Source: Algibacter miyuki (GTDB lineage Bacteria; Bacteroidota; Bacteroidia; Flavobacteriales; Flavobacteriaceae). Taken from it: 64,000 bases of DNA. The notes beneath the pieces were generated by a model. That model saw only the letters and a list, made by a program, of their open reading frames with translations, had not been told where the DNA came from and searched no databases. The stretch lies in the NCBI RefSeq assembly GCF_042427745.1, contig NZ_JBHMFA010000001.1; one strand, written 5' to 3'. The translations under genes and the position numbers were made by a program. This document shows, in pieces, positions 43,658 to 51,863 of the stretch (within the stretch, counting starts at the first letter, position 1; every line of letters starts with the position of its first letter).

Positions 43658-43743
43658 AGAAAATAAAGCAGAAATTTTGTCAGGTTTTAGGGTGCATCAC
43701 CGACTTAAAGGTGAGAGTTGTCTTATTTCGCACGATTTTTGAT

Positions 43744-43751
43744 TAACTTTG
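43744..43751 (+). promoter_or_regulatory. -7 promoter element of the bacilliredoxin gene
   Basis: TAACTTTG matches TAnnTTTG; a TTG at 43718-43720 could be the -33. The ATG is 36 bp downstream. Confidence 0.55.
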
Positions 43752-43787
43752 CATAAGTATTAATTATATAATAAAAAATTTAAAGAT

Positions 43788-44198
43788 ATGTATCCAGCAG
43801 AATTAGTAAAACCGATGCGTGAGGATTTAACCAACGTTGGTTTTGAGGAATTACAAACTGCCGAGGCGGTGGATGCGGCTATTGCAAAACCAGGAACTAC
43901 GCTTGTGGTTGTGAATTCGGTTTGTGGTTGTGCCGCTGCGAATGCGCGCCCAGGTGCGAGAATGAGTTTACAAAATGCAAAACGCCCAGACCATATTACT
44001 ACGGTTTTTGCTGGTGTTGATAAAGCAGCTGTAGATGCGGCTCGTGGCTACATGGTTCCTTTTCCTCCAAGCTCGCCTTGTATGGCTTTGTTTAAGGATG
44101 GCGAATTGGTACACATGCTAGAACGTCACCACATTGAAGGACGTCCGGCTGAGTTAATTGCTGAAAACCTTGTGGATGCTTACAATGCAAATTGCTAA
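43788..44198 (+). CDS. BrxA/BrxB-type bacilliredoxin
   Basis: A 136-aa thioredoxin-fold protein of the YphP/BrxA/B family. The active site is Cys46-Gly-Cys48 in VVVNSVCGCAAANARPG, the hallmark of bacilliredoxins, which in Firmicutes remove bacillithiol from oxidised proteins. Other family blocks are TTVFAGVDKAAVDAARG and PFPPSSPCMALFKDGELVHM. The N-terminus MYPAELVKPMREDL fits the start. In Bacteroidota the thiol partner may differ. It is monocistronic, with its own promoter and terminator. Confidence 0.92.
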   Translation: MYPAELVKPMREDLTNVGFEELQTAEAVDAAIAKPGTTLVVVNSVCGCAAANARPGARMSLQNAKRPDHITTVFAGVDKAAVDAARGYMVPFPPSSPCMALFKDGELVHMLERHHIEGRPAELIAENLVDAYNANC

Positions 44199-44226
44199 GC
44201 GTTAAAACTTGATTAGAATATAAATT

Positions 44227-44251
44227 AAACCACGATTTTTCGTGGTTTTTT
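44227..44251 (+). terminator. Intrinsic terminator after the bacilliredoxin gene
   Basis: The stem AAACCACGA/TCGTGGTTT (44227-44235 with 44240-44248) has a TTTT loop and is followed by T residues. Confidence 0.88.
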
Positions 44252-44309
44252 TTATGTGTATACGCAACCATTTATTGCCTTTTGCATCTATAAAGTAAAA
44301 CATTATTTT

Positions 44310-44705
44310 ATGAGAAAATCGATTTTGTTGCCTGCCTTGTTATTGTTAAGTATGCTGTTTATGGCTTTTGGGCGCAAGGAAGATGATGATGACACTATTG
44401 ATGGTGATCGTTTAAAATTATCTGAATTAAAAACTGAAATCGATGCTCTTATAAATACTTCGGTTTGTGATGACACTTATAATTGCGAGTTTATCGCCTA
44501 TGGCAGTAAAGCTTGTGGAGGCCCTCAAGGCTATTTAGTGTATTCTACATCTATTGACGTAGAAAGCCTAAAAACTATGGTAGAAAACTATAACCAAGCT
44601 GAAGCTGATTTTAATACAAAATGGAATATTTCATCAAATTGTTCTACACCAAACCCACCAAGCGAAATAATTTGCGAAAATAACAAGTGCGTGGCTGTTT
44701 TTTAA
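44310..44705 (+). CDS. Small exported Cys-containing protein of unknown function
   Basis: 131 aa from the ATG at 44310; a longer open frame from 44256 lies in the terminator region and is unlikely. It has a signal peptide (ends MLFMAFG). The mature part has six cysteines: VCDDTYNCEF, SKACGGPQGYLVYS, SSNCSTP, IICENNKC. This pattern suggests three disulfides and periplasmic or extracellular location. The CGGP..YLVYS core is one I associate with small uncharacterised Bacteroidota proteins. The plsC gene starts 27 bp after it on the same strand. Confidence 0.75.
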   Translation: MRKSILLPALLLLSMLFMAFGRKEDDDDTIDGDRLKLSELKTEIDALINTSVCDDTYNCEFIAYGSKACGGPQGYLVYSTSIDVESLKTMVENYNQAEADFNTKWNISSNCSTPNPPSEIICENNKCVAVF

Positions 44706-44732
44706 GACTAAGTTTTTACTTATTTTTGGAGC

Positions 44733-45470
44733 ATGCTAAAATTAATCTCATATCCGATTACCTTAATTTATGCCTTGGCGTTTTTGCTCACCATTGTCAT
44801 ATTTCACCCTATACAAGCTATTGGTCATCGAGTTTTTGGATATCATGGACTAAAAAAAACAGTAGATGCGCTGCAATTTTGCCTCATGCGCTGTTTAAAT
44901 ATTTTAGGTACGCGTTTTAGTTTTGATAATCCTTATGATATCCCTACCGATCAGCCCATTATTGTGGTGTCTAATCACCAGAGTATGTACGATATATCTC
45001 CACTTATGTGGTATATGCGCAAGCATCATCCTAAATTTATTAGTAAAATAGAATTAGGAAAAGGGATTCCGAGTGTGTCTTACAATTTACGTCATGGTGG
45101 TTCGGTTTTAATCGATAGAAAAAATCCAAGACAAGCCCTGCCTGCCATTATGAAATTTGGTGAGTATATTGAAAAAACCAAACGTGCGGCCGTTATTTTC
45201 CCTGAAGGTACCCGCAGTATTGATGGTACACCAAAGCCTTTTCAAACAAAAGGTTTAGAAATTTTAATTAAAAAAATGCCTTCGGCTTTAATTGTACCCA
45301 TTACTATAAATAACTCCTGGAAAACACTGCGTTATGGCAAATTTCCTATGGGTTTGGGCACACATATAAAATTTACCGTGCATAAGCCTATAAAAGTTAG
45401 TACCTTTGCTAATAGACACGACCTAATTAACCAAATAGAGACCACTATTACCGAACATATAACACTTTAA
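44733..45470 (+). CDS. plsC: 1-acyl-sn-glycerol-3-phosphate acyltransferase
   Basis: A 245-aa membrane-bound acyltransferase making phosphatidic acid. The N-terminus is a hydrophobic helix. The catalytic motif NHQSMYD (His-x4-Asp) lies near residue 80, and the substrate motif FPEGTRSIDG lies near residue 155. The gene starts 27 bp after the small exported protein gene and ends 11 bp before the acyl-ACP desaturase, so two lipid genes are cotranscribed. Confidence 0.93.
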   Translation: MLKLISYPITLIYALAFLLTIVIFHPIQAIGHRVFGYHGLKKTVDALQFCLMRCLNILGTRFSFDNPYDIPTDQPIIVVSNHQSMYDISPLMWYMRKHHPKFISKIELGKGIPSVSYNLRHGGSVLIDRKNPRQALPAIMKFGEYIEKTKRAAVIFPEGTRSIDGTPKPFQTKGLEILIKKMPSALIVPITINNSWKTLRYGKFPMGLGTHIKFTVHKPIKVSTFANRHDLINQIETTITEHITL

Positions 45471-45481
45471 ACACAAACATC

Positions 45482-46480
45482 ATGGCCTTAAAAAATAAGA
45501 GATTTGAAGTAATGAAATTCTTGGAAAAGGATATTGACACTTTAGTGGAAAAATATTTAATTCCGATTGAAAAAATATGGCAACCAACAGATTTTTTACC
45601 AAATTCGGAAGGTAACAATGAAGACTTTTTTGAAGATGTTAGAGAAATTAGAGAGTTAGCAAAAGAGCTACCTTACGATTTCTGGGTGGTTTTAGTAGGT
45701 GATATGATTACTGAAGAAGCGCTACCAACGTACGAATCGTGGTTGATGGATGTGGAAGGTGTAGATCAAGTTAATGGTAAAAATGGTTGGGCCAAATGGG
45801 TTAGCCAATGGACTGCTGAAGAAAATCGCCATGGCGATGTACTTAATAAATACCTTTACCTTTCGGGGCGTGTAAATATGCGCGAAATTGAAGTTACCAC
45901 TCAGCATTTAATTGCCGATGGTTTTGATATTGGAACCGATAGAGATCCTTATAAAAACTTTGTTTACACAAGTTTCCAAGAGTTAGCAACCTACGTATCG
46001 CACAACCGTGTGGCTAAAATGGCTAAAGACATGGGCAACAAGCGTTTGGCTAAAATGTGTAAAATTATCGCTGGTGATGAAATGAGACACCACCATGCTT
46101 ACTCGGAATTTGTTGAACGTATTTTTGAAGTAGATCCTAACCAAATGATGATGGCGTTTCATTACATGATGAAACAAAAAATCACGATGCCTGCTCACTT
46201 TTTACGTGAAACTGGCGGTAAAATTGGTTCGGCATTCGAAGAGTTTTCTAATACAGCACAACGTATTGGGGTTTATACTTCTATGGATTATATTGATATT
46301 TTAGATAAACTAATTAAGCGTTGGGAGATTGATAAAATAACCAACCTTAATGATGAAGCTGAAAAAGCTAGAGATTACCTAATGAAATTACCTTCTAGAA
46401 TGACTCGCGTTGCAGAACGTATGAAAGTTCCAGAAAACTCGTTTGAGTTTAAATGGGTGCAACCAGCAATTATTAAATAG
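45482..46480 (+). CDS. Acyl-ACP desaturase (soluble, ferritin-like di-iron)
   Basis: A 332-aa protein of the plant-type stearoyl-ACP desaturase family, which introduces a cis double bond into acyl-ACP using O2 and ferredoxin. Iron-ligand motifs are EENRHGD (near 120) and DEMRHHHAY (near 200), both of the ExxH type. LPYDFWVVLVGDMITEEALPTYESW and YTSFQELATYVSH supply the other ligands. It lies 11 bp after plsC, fitting a role in tuning membrane fluidity. The function is strong by family; chain length and position are unknown. Confidence 0.93.
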   Translation: MALKNKRFEVMKFLEKDIDTLVEKYLIPIEKIWQPTDFLPNSEGNNEDFFEDVREIRELAKELPYDFWVVLVGDMITEEALPTYESWLMDVEGVDQVNGKNGWAKWVSQWTAEENRHGDVLNKYLYLSGRVNMREIEVTTQHLIADGFDIGTDRDPYKNFVYTSFQELATYVSHNRVAKMAKDMGNKRLAKMCKIIAGDEMRHHHAYSEFVERIFEVDPNQMMMAFHYMMKQKITMPAHFLRETGGKIGSAFEEFSNTAQRIGVYTSMDYIDILDKLIKRWEIDKITNLNDEAEKARDYLMKLPSRMTRVAERMKVPENSFEFKWVQPAIIK

Positions 46481-46530
46481 TTTGGTTTAGGTTAAAAATT
46501 AAACCGAACAAAAACGAATAAAATTTTATG

Positions 46531-46568
46531 AACCTCTGAAAAATGAATTCCGTTTTTTAGAGGTTTTT
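46531..46568 (+). terminator. Terminator hairpin directly ahead of the AraC-GyrI start codon
   Basis: AACCTCT (46531-46537) pairs with AGAGGTT (46559-46565), with a wobble and a further A5/T5 pairing inside and a T tail. It ends only 8 bp before the ATG of the next gene, so it may also lie in that gene's leader. Confidence 0.8.
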
Positions 46569-46575
46569 ATATATT

Positions 46576-47496
46576 ATGACGTTATTTAACCAAGATAAAG
46601 ATTATATAAAACGTGTAAACCTAGCGTTATCTTTTATTGATACACATTTAAATTCTAATGTATTATCTTTAGAAAGCATCTCGGAAGTGGCTTCGTTTTC
46701 GCCTTTTCATTTTCATCGTATTTTTAAAATTATTATTGGCGAAACTCTAAACAGTTACATTAACCGGAAACGTTTAGAACAAGCCGCAGCCGCTTTAATT
46801 CATAAAAAAGATTTGACGGTTACCGAAATTGCTATGCAAAGTGGCTTTAGTAGCAACTCCAGTTTCAGTAGAGCTTTTAAGAAATTTTATGCCGTTAGCC
46901 CTTCAGTATTTAGAACAAATCATCCGCATAAATTTAGCAAGATAAGTACAATTGAAAGCAAGAATGGTCAAGAGAAAAGCAATACAGAACAGTACATTTG
47001 TAACATCAATAATCATTTAAATTGGGTTACTATGTATGCCACAATAGAAATTAAAACACTTCCTGAATTACATTTAGCCAGCGTAACACATATTGGTGTT
47101 AATAATATTGAAAATGCTTTTGAACGCATTATAAAATGGGCCATTCCACAAGGTTTAATGCAAGATCCGGAAACAAAATTAGTCCGCCTATTTCATGATA
47201 GCTTTAAAATTACCACTCCCGATAAAGTACGTATGAGTATTGGTGTTTTAACTGAAAAGGATTTTTTAGTTGATGCTGATATTCAGAAAACCAGTACAAC
47301 ACCAGGAAAATATATTGTAGGTCATTTTGAAATACCTATTGAAGATTTTGAAAAATCGTGGAATAGCCTTTATATTTGGATGCACGATAATGGTTATAAA
47401 AAAGCCGAAGGTGCTCCGTTTGAAATATACCAAAACGATATGCGCCAACATCCTGAAGGATTAGCTGTTGTTGACTTTCACATACCTATTGTTTAA
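46576..47496 (+). CDS. AraC-family regulator with GyrI-like ligand domain
   Basis: A 306-aa protein. The N-terminal AraC helix-turn-helix pair spans about 10-115 (LESISEVASFSPFHFHRIFK, TVTEIAMQSGFSSNSSFSRAFKKFY). The C-terminal GyrI/BmrR-type effector-binding domain spans about 150-306 (EIKTLPELHLASVTHIGV, FEKSWNSLYIWMHDNGYK, FEIYQNDMRQHPEG). This is the Rob/SbmC type arrangement, usually for sensing hydrophobic or cationic compounds. It starts 6-8 bp after a terminator-like hairpin, so its promoter must lie in or before that hairpin. Confidence 0.9.
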   Translation: MTLFNQDKDYIKRVNLALSFIDTHLNSNVLSLESISEVASFSPFHFHRIFKIIIGETLNSYINRKRLEQAAAALIHKKDLTVTEIAMQSGFSSNSSFSRAFKKFYAVSPSVFRTNHPHKFSKISTIESKNGQEKSNTEQYICNINNHLNWVTMYATIEIKTLPELHLASVTHIGVNNIENAFERIIKWAIPQGLMQDPETKLVRLFHDSFKITTPDKVRMSIGVLTEKDFLVDADIQKTSTTPGKYIVGHFEIPIEDFEKSWNSLYIWMHDNGYKKAEGAPFEIYQNDMRQHPEGLAVVDFHIPIV

Positions 47497-47524
47497 GCCA
47501 TTTAATAAAAACTTAATAATGTTA

Positions 47525-48019
47525 ATGAAAAAAATAATCACTATATCTTTTATACTATCTAGTTTTTACTTCATTCAAAAAACTCATTCACAAGAAAGTA
47601 CTGCTACACGAGAAGAATGTCTTGAATTTATAAAAGAAAATACTATTTACTTTAACCTTATGAAACATGAGAGTAGTGAATATTATCAAACAAAAATTGA
47701 AGAAAATAAATTAATTACAATTACTCCAACATCATCATTTGAAACGAATCTAAATAAAATATCCAATGTAGGTAACATAGAGTTTGGTTATGATATTGGT
47801 CATTGGAATGATGATAAGTTCGAATTTAATTACGTAACAATTTATACCTTCGGTGATTCTGTTCTGCAAACAGATTTCGATTCTAATCAACAGTTTTTTT
47901 TTTCGACTACTAATTTGTATTTTCCTAAAAAAAATTTATCAGAAGTATATAGATTAATAAAAGCATTTAAGAGATTAACCTATTGGAATCGTCAGGAGAG
48001 GAAAAAAAGTAAATTTTAA
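47525..48019 (+). CDS. Exported protein of unknown function
   Basis: 164 aa from the ATG at 47525 (another ATG two codons upstream). It has a signal peptide (ends KTHSQ). The mature part is mixed polar, with one Cys near the N-terminus (REECLEFIKENT) and a beta-like centre (IEFGYDIGHWNDDKFEFNYVTIY). It finishes in a basic tail (WNRQERKKSKF). I recognise no family. It lies 28 bp after the AraC-GyrI regulator on the same strand. Confidence 0.65.
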   Translation: MKKIITISFILSSFYFIQKTHSQESTATREECLEFIKENTIYFNLMKHESSEYYQTKIEENKLITITPTSSFETNLNKISNVGNIEFGYDIGHWNDDKFEFNYVTIYTFGDSVLQTDFDSNQQFFFSTTNLYFPKKNLSEVYRLIKAFKRLTYWNRQERKKSKF

Positions 48020-48130
48020 TATGTTTTTTTTTGACCTAACAACTTTACAACAAAGCTCTTGCTTTAAACAAAAAAAACTTTGCTCGAATCTTACATCTCA
48101 CACCACCAAATTAACAACATATAGTTACAA

Positions 48131-48787
48131 ATGACCAATCAAGAAAACCATATTAAACAAACCATCGTCTTTGTAAAAAAAGAACTTAAAAATGCTGAAG
48201 GTGGCCACGATTGGTTTCATATAGAACGGGTTTATAAAAATGCGCTTTTAATTTCAAAAACAGAACAAGTAGATGGGTTTATTGTAGCTTTAGGTGCCCT
48301 ACTCCATGATATTGCAGATAGCAAATTTAACAATGGCGATGAAACGGTTGGCCCAAAAGTGGCTCGTGAGTTTCTATTAAAAATAAACGTTGATCCAAAG
48401 GTTATTGATCACGTGGTTAAAATAATTGAAAACATCTCTTTTAAAGGCGGAAACACAGAACAAAAGTTTACTTCACCAGAATTAAAAGTTGTGCAAGATG
48501 CCGACAGACTAGATGCTATTGGAGCAATTGGTATTGCACGTTGTTTCAATTACGGTGGCTTTAAAGATAGAGCACTTTATGATCCTGAAATTAAGCCAAA
48601 TCTCAACATGAGCAAAGCAGAATATAAGACATCCACTGCACCAACAATAAATCATTTTTACGAGAAGCTCCTGCTTTTAAAAGATAGAATGAATACGGAA
48701 ACAGGCAAACAAATTGCTAACCAAAGGCACATTTATATGCAAGGCTTTTTAGACCAGTTTTATAAAGAATGGGAAGGAGAAGCGTAA
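48131..48787 (+). CDS. HD-domain phosphohydrolase (YedJ/YpgQ-like)
   Basis: A 218-aa protein of the HD superfamily. The metal-site residues are His in GGHDWFHIERVY, the HD pair in LGALLHDIADSKF, and Asp in VQDADRLDAIGAIGIAR, as in E. coli YedJ and B. subtilis YpgQ-type nucleotide phosphohydrolases. It is probably a cytoplasmic nucleotide or pyrophosphate hydrolase; the substrate is unknown. Its neighbours give no pathway clue. It ends before an imperfect bidirectional terminator facing the AraC gene. Confidence 0.88.
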   Translation: MTNQENHIKQTIVFVKKELKNAEGGHDWFHIERVYKNALLISKTEQVDGFIVALGALLHDIADSKFNNGDETVGPKVAREFLLKINVDPKVIDHVVKIIENISFKGGNTEQKFTSPELKVVQDADRLDAIGAIGIARCFNYGGFKDRALYDPEIKPNLNMSKAEYKTSTAPTINHFYEKLLLLKDRMNTETGKQIANQRHIYMQGFLDQFYKEWEGEA

Positions 48788-48789
48788 AT

Positions 48790-48845
48790 AAATCATTTTT
48801 TAATCTATCGCACTTTAAAATACGACAGATTAAAATGATTTTTAC
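48790..48845. terminator. Imperfect bidirectional terminator between HD-hydrolase and AraC gene
   Basis: AAATCATTTTTTAATCT (48790-48806) faces AGATTAAAATGATTTTT (48827-48843), with a two-base bulge. The loop is long. Confidence 0.6.
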
Positions 48846-49717
48846 TATTGAATTATATGTTTAATTTCTTTTCGGTATTGCGATGCGCTTTTCCCGGTAA
48901 TTTCATTAAACTGCTTATTGAAATGCGAAAAGTTATTAAATCCACATTCAAAACAAACATCGGCAATACTCATTTGGCTTTCATTTAAAAGCTTCGTGGC
49001 GTGCACAACTCTATATTCGTTTACCAATTGCGTAAATGTTTTTCCTGTGGTTTTTTTAAAGTAACGACAAAACGCCGGAACCGTCATACTTACCTCGTTG
49101 GCAATATCATCTAAAGCAATATGCTCGTTAAAATTGGCATTGATATATTTATATATGGTATTAATCTTATCACTGTCCTGTGGATTGGTTTCTAAAGCAA
49201 TTCCGTCGGCATTTAATAAGGTATAATCATCTGTCTTAGATAAGTGATTCAAAATTTCTAAAAACTTAATCATGCGCTTTAAACCGTCATGTTCTAGAAG
49301 TTTTTCAATTTTAAGTCCAATTTTCTTTTTAGTATCTATTTGAAAACGGATGCCTTTCTTGGCGCGCTCAAACAAAGCAACAATATTGGCCATTTCTGGC
49401 ACTGTTAAAAAATCGTCACCTAAAAAATTAGATGCAAACTGTACCGTAGTTTCTGTTCCGTTAGCCGTAAGCCTATCGGTAAACCCATTATGTGGTAAAT
49501 TAGCACCAATTAAAATAAGTTGACTATTATTAAAGTAAGATAAGTGATTTCCAATGTGTGTTTTCCCTTGTCCTTTGTTTACATAAACAAGTTCCAATTC
49601 GGGGTGAAAATGCCAAAAAGCCTTGCTTTTATCCGCACTTTCGCCGTGTTGCCTAACCAAAATAGAGCTACCAAAACTAGGGCTAATCTTTTCTAATGTA
49701 GGTTTTTTAATAATCAT
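48845..49717 (-). CDS. AraC-family transcriptional regulator, divergent from the tandem secreted-protein array
   Basis: 290 aa from the ATG at 49717; a TTG three codons upstream is a less likely start. The N-terminal cupin-like sensing domain (AFWHFHPELELVYVNKGQGKTHIG, LILIGANLPHNG) and the C-terminal AraC helix-turn-helix pair (about 187-285: IALDDIANEVSMTVPAFCRYFK, SIADVCFECGFNNFSHFNKQF) are the sugar-regulator arrangement. A -7 element TAATTTTG reads on the minus strand at 49741-49734, about 17 bp before the start. It is transcribed away from the four-gene array at 49921-53429, whose promoters share a conserved upstream box. It is the best candidate regulator of that array, which is inference. 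Confidence 0.9.
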   Translation of the reverse strand: MIIKKPTLEKISPSFGSSILVRQHGESADKSKAFWHFHPELELVYVNKGQGKTHIGNHLSYFNNSQLILIGANLPHNGFTDRLTANGTETTVQFASNFLGDDFLTVPEMANIVALFERAKKGIRFQIDTKKKIGLKIEKLLEHDGLKRMIKFLEILNHLSKTDDYTLLNADGIALETNPQDSDKINTIYKYINANFNEHIALDDIANEVSMTVPAFCRYFKKTTGKTFTQLVNEYRVVHATKLLNESQMSIADVCFECGFNNFSHFNKQFNEITGKSASQYRKEIKHIIQ

Positions 49718-49733
49718 AGAGAGCAATTTGCTG

Positions 49734-49741
49734 CAAAATTA
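49734..49741 (-). promoter_or_regulatory. -7 promoter element of the AraC gene
   Basis: TAATTTTG on the minus strand matches TAnnTTTG, 17 bp before the ATG at 49717. Confidence 0.55.
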
Positions 49742-49832
49742 CGATATATTATGCATACATTATATATTTATTTACCTTTAATCTGTGTTATTTTAACTTA
49801 ACACGAGGTTAACATTCCGTTAACAGATAATT

Positions 49833-49890
49833 TAGCACATAAAGTGGTCAAAATTGATGTTTTCTAAAGCGTAATGCTCCTGTATCTTTG
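49833..49890 (+). promoter_or_regulatory. Array promoter 1: conserved upstream box and -7 element
   Basis: The box begins TAGCACATAAA at 49833 and continues with TCAAAATTGATGTTTT. The -7 element TATCTTTG starts at 49883, exactly 50 bp later. GTTAAC repeats at 49808-49824 lie just upstream. ATG is at 49921. Confidence 0.75.
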
Positions 49891-49920
49891 CAGAGTAATT
49901 CATCATTAAATGCCCAAATC

Positions 49921-50517
49921 ATGAAAGACGCTATTATCATCTCAAAAAAAATTGTATTAACTGCCACTTTATGTGCTGGTTTATTAGCCAATGCCGGAAC
50001 TAACAATAACATCTTCGATAAAAGAGATGTTGTTAAAACCGCATTAACCATTAACAATGTTAAAGAAGGGAATGTTTTATCTATTAAAGATAACTACGGC
50101 ACTACTTTATATAAAGAGTTTATTGAAGCATCTGGAACCTATAATAAAGGATTTGATTTAACCGCATTGCCAAATGGCGATTATGTTTTTGAAATAAATA
50201 AAGATGTTGAAATTAAAATTATACCTTTTACAGTAATTAGTAATGAGGTTGTTTTTAATAAAGCAGCAGAAGTAACGGTTTTTAAACCAACTGTTAGAAT
50301 GGAAAACAATTTTCTTTTCATCTCACAATTATCTCTGAATGCTTCACCATTGGAAATTGAAATTTACGCAGACGTAAATGGTAGTTATGAGTTATTACAT
50401 TCGGATAAAACTGAAAATGCTCAAATTATAGAAAAAACGTTCAAGCTTGAAAAAGGAAATTATAAAATAAAAATTAACTCTGAAAATCAAGAGTATACAA
50501 AATTCATTAATAATTAG
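49921..50517 (+). CDS. Tandem secreted two-domain protein, copy 1
   Basis: 198 aa from the ATG at 49921. It has a signal peptide (ends LLANAGT). Two beta-rich units follow. The first (about 40-115: ALTINNVKEGNVLSIKD, LYKEFIEASGTYNKGFDL, LPNGDYVFEINKD) resembles the fold of T9SS sorting tails but sits internally. The second (about 125-198: FLFISQLSLNASPLEIEIYA, FKLEKGNYKIKI) closes with YTKFINN. No catalytic residues are obvious. It is homologous to the genes at 50890, 51864 and 52818, each with its own promoter and terminator. Its promoter is the most diverged of the four. I do not recognise a named family with certainty; short Bacteroidota DUF3244-like proteins are one comparison to test. 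Confidence 0.75.
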   Translation: MKDAIIISKKIVLTATLCAGLLANAGTNNNIFDKRDVVKTALTINNVKEGNVLSIKDNYGTTLYKEFIEASGTYNKGFDLTALPNGDYVFEINKDVEIKIIPFTVISNEVVFNKAAEVTVFKPTVRMENNFLFISQLSLNASPLEIEIYADVNGSYELLHSDKTENAQIIEKTFKLEKGNYKIKINSENQEYTKFINN

Positions 50518-50550
50518 TTTAATGTCTTATTTAGTTTAGTTTAGTTGGTA

Positions 50551-50579
50551 AAGTGGGCTGTGGTGGCCCACTTTTTTTT
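50551..50579 (+). terminator. Array terminator 1
   Basis: The stem AAGTGGGC/GCCCACTT (50551-50558 with 50566-50573), loop TGTGGTG, then T residues. Almost identical to the terminator of copy 2, including the preceding TTTAGTTTAGTTTAG run. Confidence 0.9.
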
Positions 50580-50803
50580 GCTTTAATTTGAACTAGAACC
50601 GACCATCCTTTTTTTTAAACGTCACTTTTTTCACCATAATATTACTACTTCTTTTTTCCTCCTATTACATAGATAAATACTATTACCGTTTACCGATTTT
50701 TCTATATTCAGATACATCATTTCAACACCAGTAATAGCATCATAATAAGCACATTTAACTATAAAATATGCTATTTTACCTCAACCAGAACAAATGGTTA
50801 AAA

Positions 50804-50861
50804 TAGCATACAAATGCATTAAAATCAATACATTGACTTTGGTTAAGCGGTTGTATTTTTG
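50804..50861 (+). promoter_or_regulatory. Array promoter 2: conserved upstream box and -7 element
   Basis: The box starts TAGCATACAAA at 50804, with TTAAAATCAAT following; -7 element TATTTTTG at 50854-50861, again 50 bp later. GGTTGTATTTTTG-like sequence is shared with copies 3 and 4. ATG is at 50890. Confidence 0.75.
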
Positions 50862-50889
50862 CCCCATCAAACAATGAGAAAACCATATT

Positions 50890-51483
50890 ATGAGAAATAT
50901 ATTAAAGTACGCAAAAAAAACCTTATTAACAGTAACCATGTTAACTGCATTAATAAGTAACGCAAACGAAAAAATAGCGATTGAAAAGAAAGGTCTTGTT
51001 AAAACTGCCTTAACTATTAACAATGTTAAAGAAGGAAATTTACTATCTATTAAAGATGTACATGGAATTACTTTATACAAAGAATTAATTTCTAAATCTG
51101 GAACTTACAGAAAAGGATTTGACTTAACAGCTTTACCTGATGGCGAATATGTTTTTGAAGTTGATAAAGACCTTCAAATTAAAACCATTCCTTTTACAGT
51201 GAGTAACAATAATGTAGTTTTTAACAAAACTAAAGAAGTAACAGAATTTAAACCTTTTGTAAAAAAACAAAACAATCTTGTTTACATCACACAACTGGCT
51301 CCAAATTATGAAACTTTGGATATTAGCATTTACGCTAACTATGATGGAGAGTTTCAATTAATTCATTCTGATAAAGTTGAAAACACACAAGCGATTGAAA
51401 AAGCATACCAACTTGAAAAAGGAAGTTATAAAATAGTATTACATAGTAATAACAAAGAATACACAAAATTCATTAACAACTAG
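50890..51483 (+). CDS. Tandem secreted two-domain protein, copy 2
   Basis: A 197-aa paralogue of copy 1. Signal peptide residues 1 to about 26 (ends LISNANE). It shares KTALTINNVKEGNLLSIKD, SGTYRKGFDLTALPDG and the C-terminal EYTKFINN. Copy 2 is close to copy 1 at both ends and in its terminator, and close to copy 3 in the second domain (LAPNYETLDISIYANYDGEF against LAPNFEALDISIYANYNGDF). This pattern fits successive tandem duplication with local exchange. The product is presumably periplasmic or surface exposed. Function is unknown. Confidence 0.75.
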   Translation: MRNILKYAKKTLLTVTMLTALISNANEKIAIEKKGLVKTALTINNVKEGNLLSIKDVHGITLYKELISKSGTYRKGFDLTALPDGEYVFEVDKDLQIKTIPFTVSNNNVVFNKTKEVTEFKPFVKKQNNLVYITQLAPNYETLDISIYANYDGEFQLIHSDKVENTQAIEKAYQLEKGSYKIVLHSNNKEYTKFINN

Positions 51484-51513
51484 TTAATGTCTATTTAGTT
51501 TAGTTTAGTTGAT

Positions 51514-51540
51514 AGTGGGCTGTGGTGGCCCACTTTTTTT
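51514..51540 (+). terminator. Array terminator 2
   Basis: The stem AGTGGGC/GCCCACT (51514-51520 with 51528-51534), with the same TGTGGTG loop as terminator 1 and a T run. Confidence 0.9.
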
Positions 51541-51777
51541 TGCCCTAAACTGAACGACACGCACCTCTAGGTTTAAAAAAAATTCTCCAAAAAAATGTTC
51601 CAGTATACTCGAAGCATTTTTCTATTTAATAAATACCTATCAAAATATAGTCGTTCAAAAAAAAGATCAATTAAAAACTAATTTACCTGGATATTTCAAA
51701 AACAAACCCTCATCAAACATATAGGTAATTACCTACTATTTATGGTAGATTAATCGACACCTTTTACATAGGTAAAA

Positions 51778-51835
51778 TAGCACATAAACTCATTAAAATC
51801 AATGTTTTACACCTTGGTAATCGGTTGTATTTTTG
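51778..51835 (+). promoter_or_regulatory. Array promoter 3: conserved upstream box and -7 element
   Basis: TAGCACATAAACTCATTAAA begins the box at 51778, followed by ATCAATGTTTTAC. CGGTTG then TATTTTTG (51828-51835) lies 50 bp after the box start. ATG is at 51864. Confidence 0.78.
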
Positions 51836-51863
51836 ACCTATCAAACATTAAAATACCCAAGCT

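Larger units (their letters stand above)
50518..50889. other. Intergenic region between array copies 1 and 2
   Basis: Holds the copy-1 terminator (50551-50579) and the copy-2 promoter, plus a perfect 12-bp inverted repeat TATGCTATTTTA (50767-50778) / TAAAATAGCATA (50799-50810). The right arm of the inverted repeat is part of the conserved promoter box. No reading frame is seen. Confidence 0.6.
51484..51863. other. Intergenic region between array copies 2 and 3
   Basis: Contains the copy-2 terminator and the copy-3 promoter box. ATTTATGGTA followed by ATTAAT (near 51739-51754) is also found upstream of copy 4 (near 52681-52697), so upstream DNA was duplicated with the gene. No reading frame is seen. 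Confidence 0.55.
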
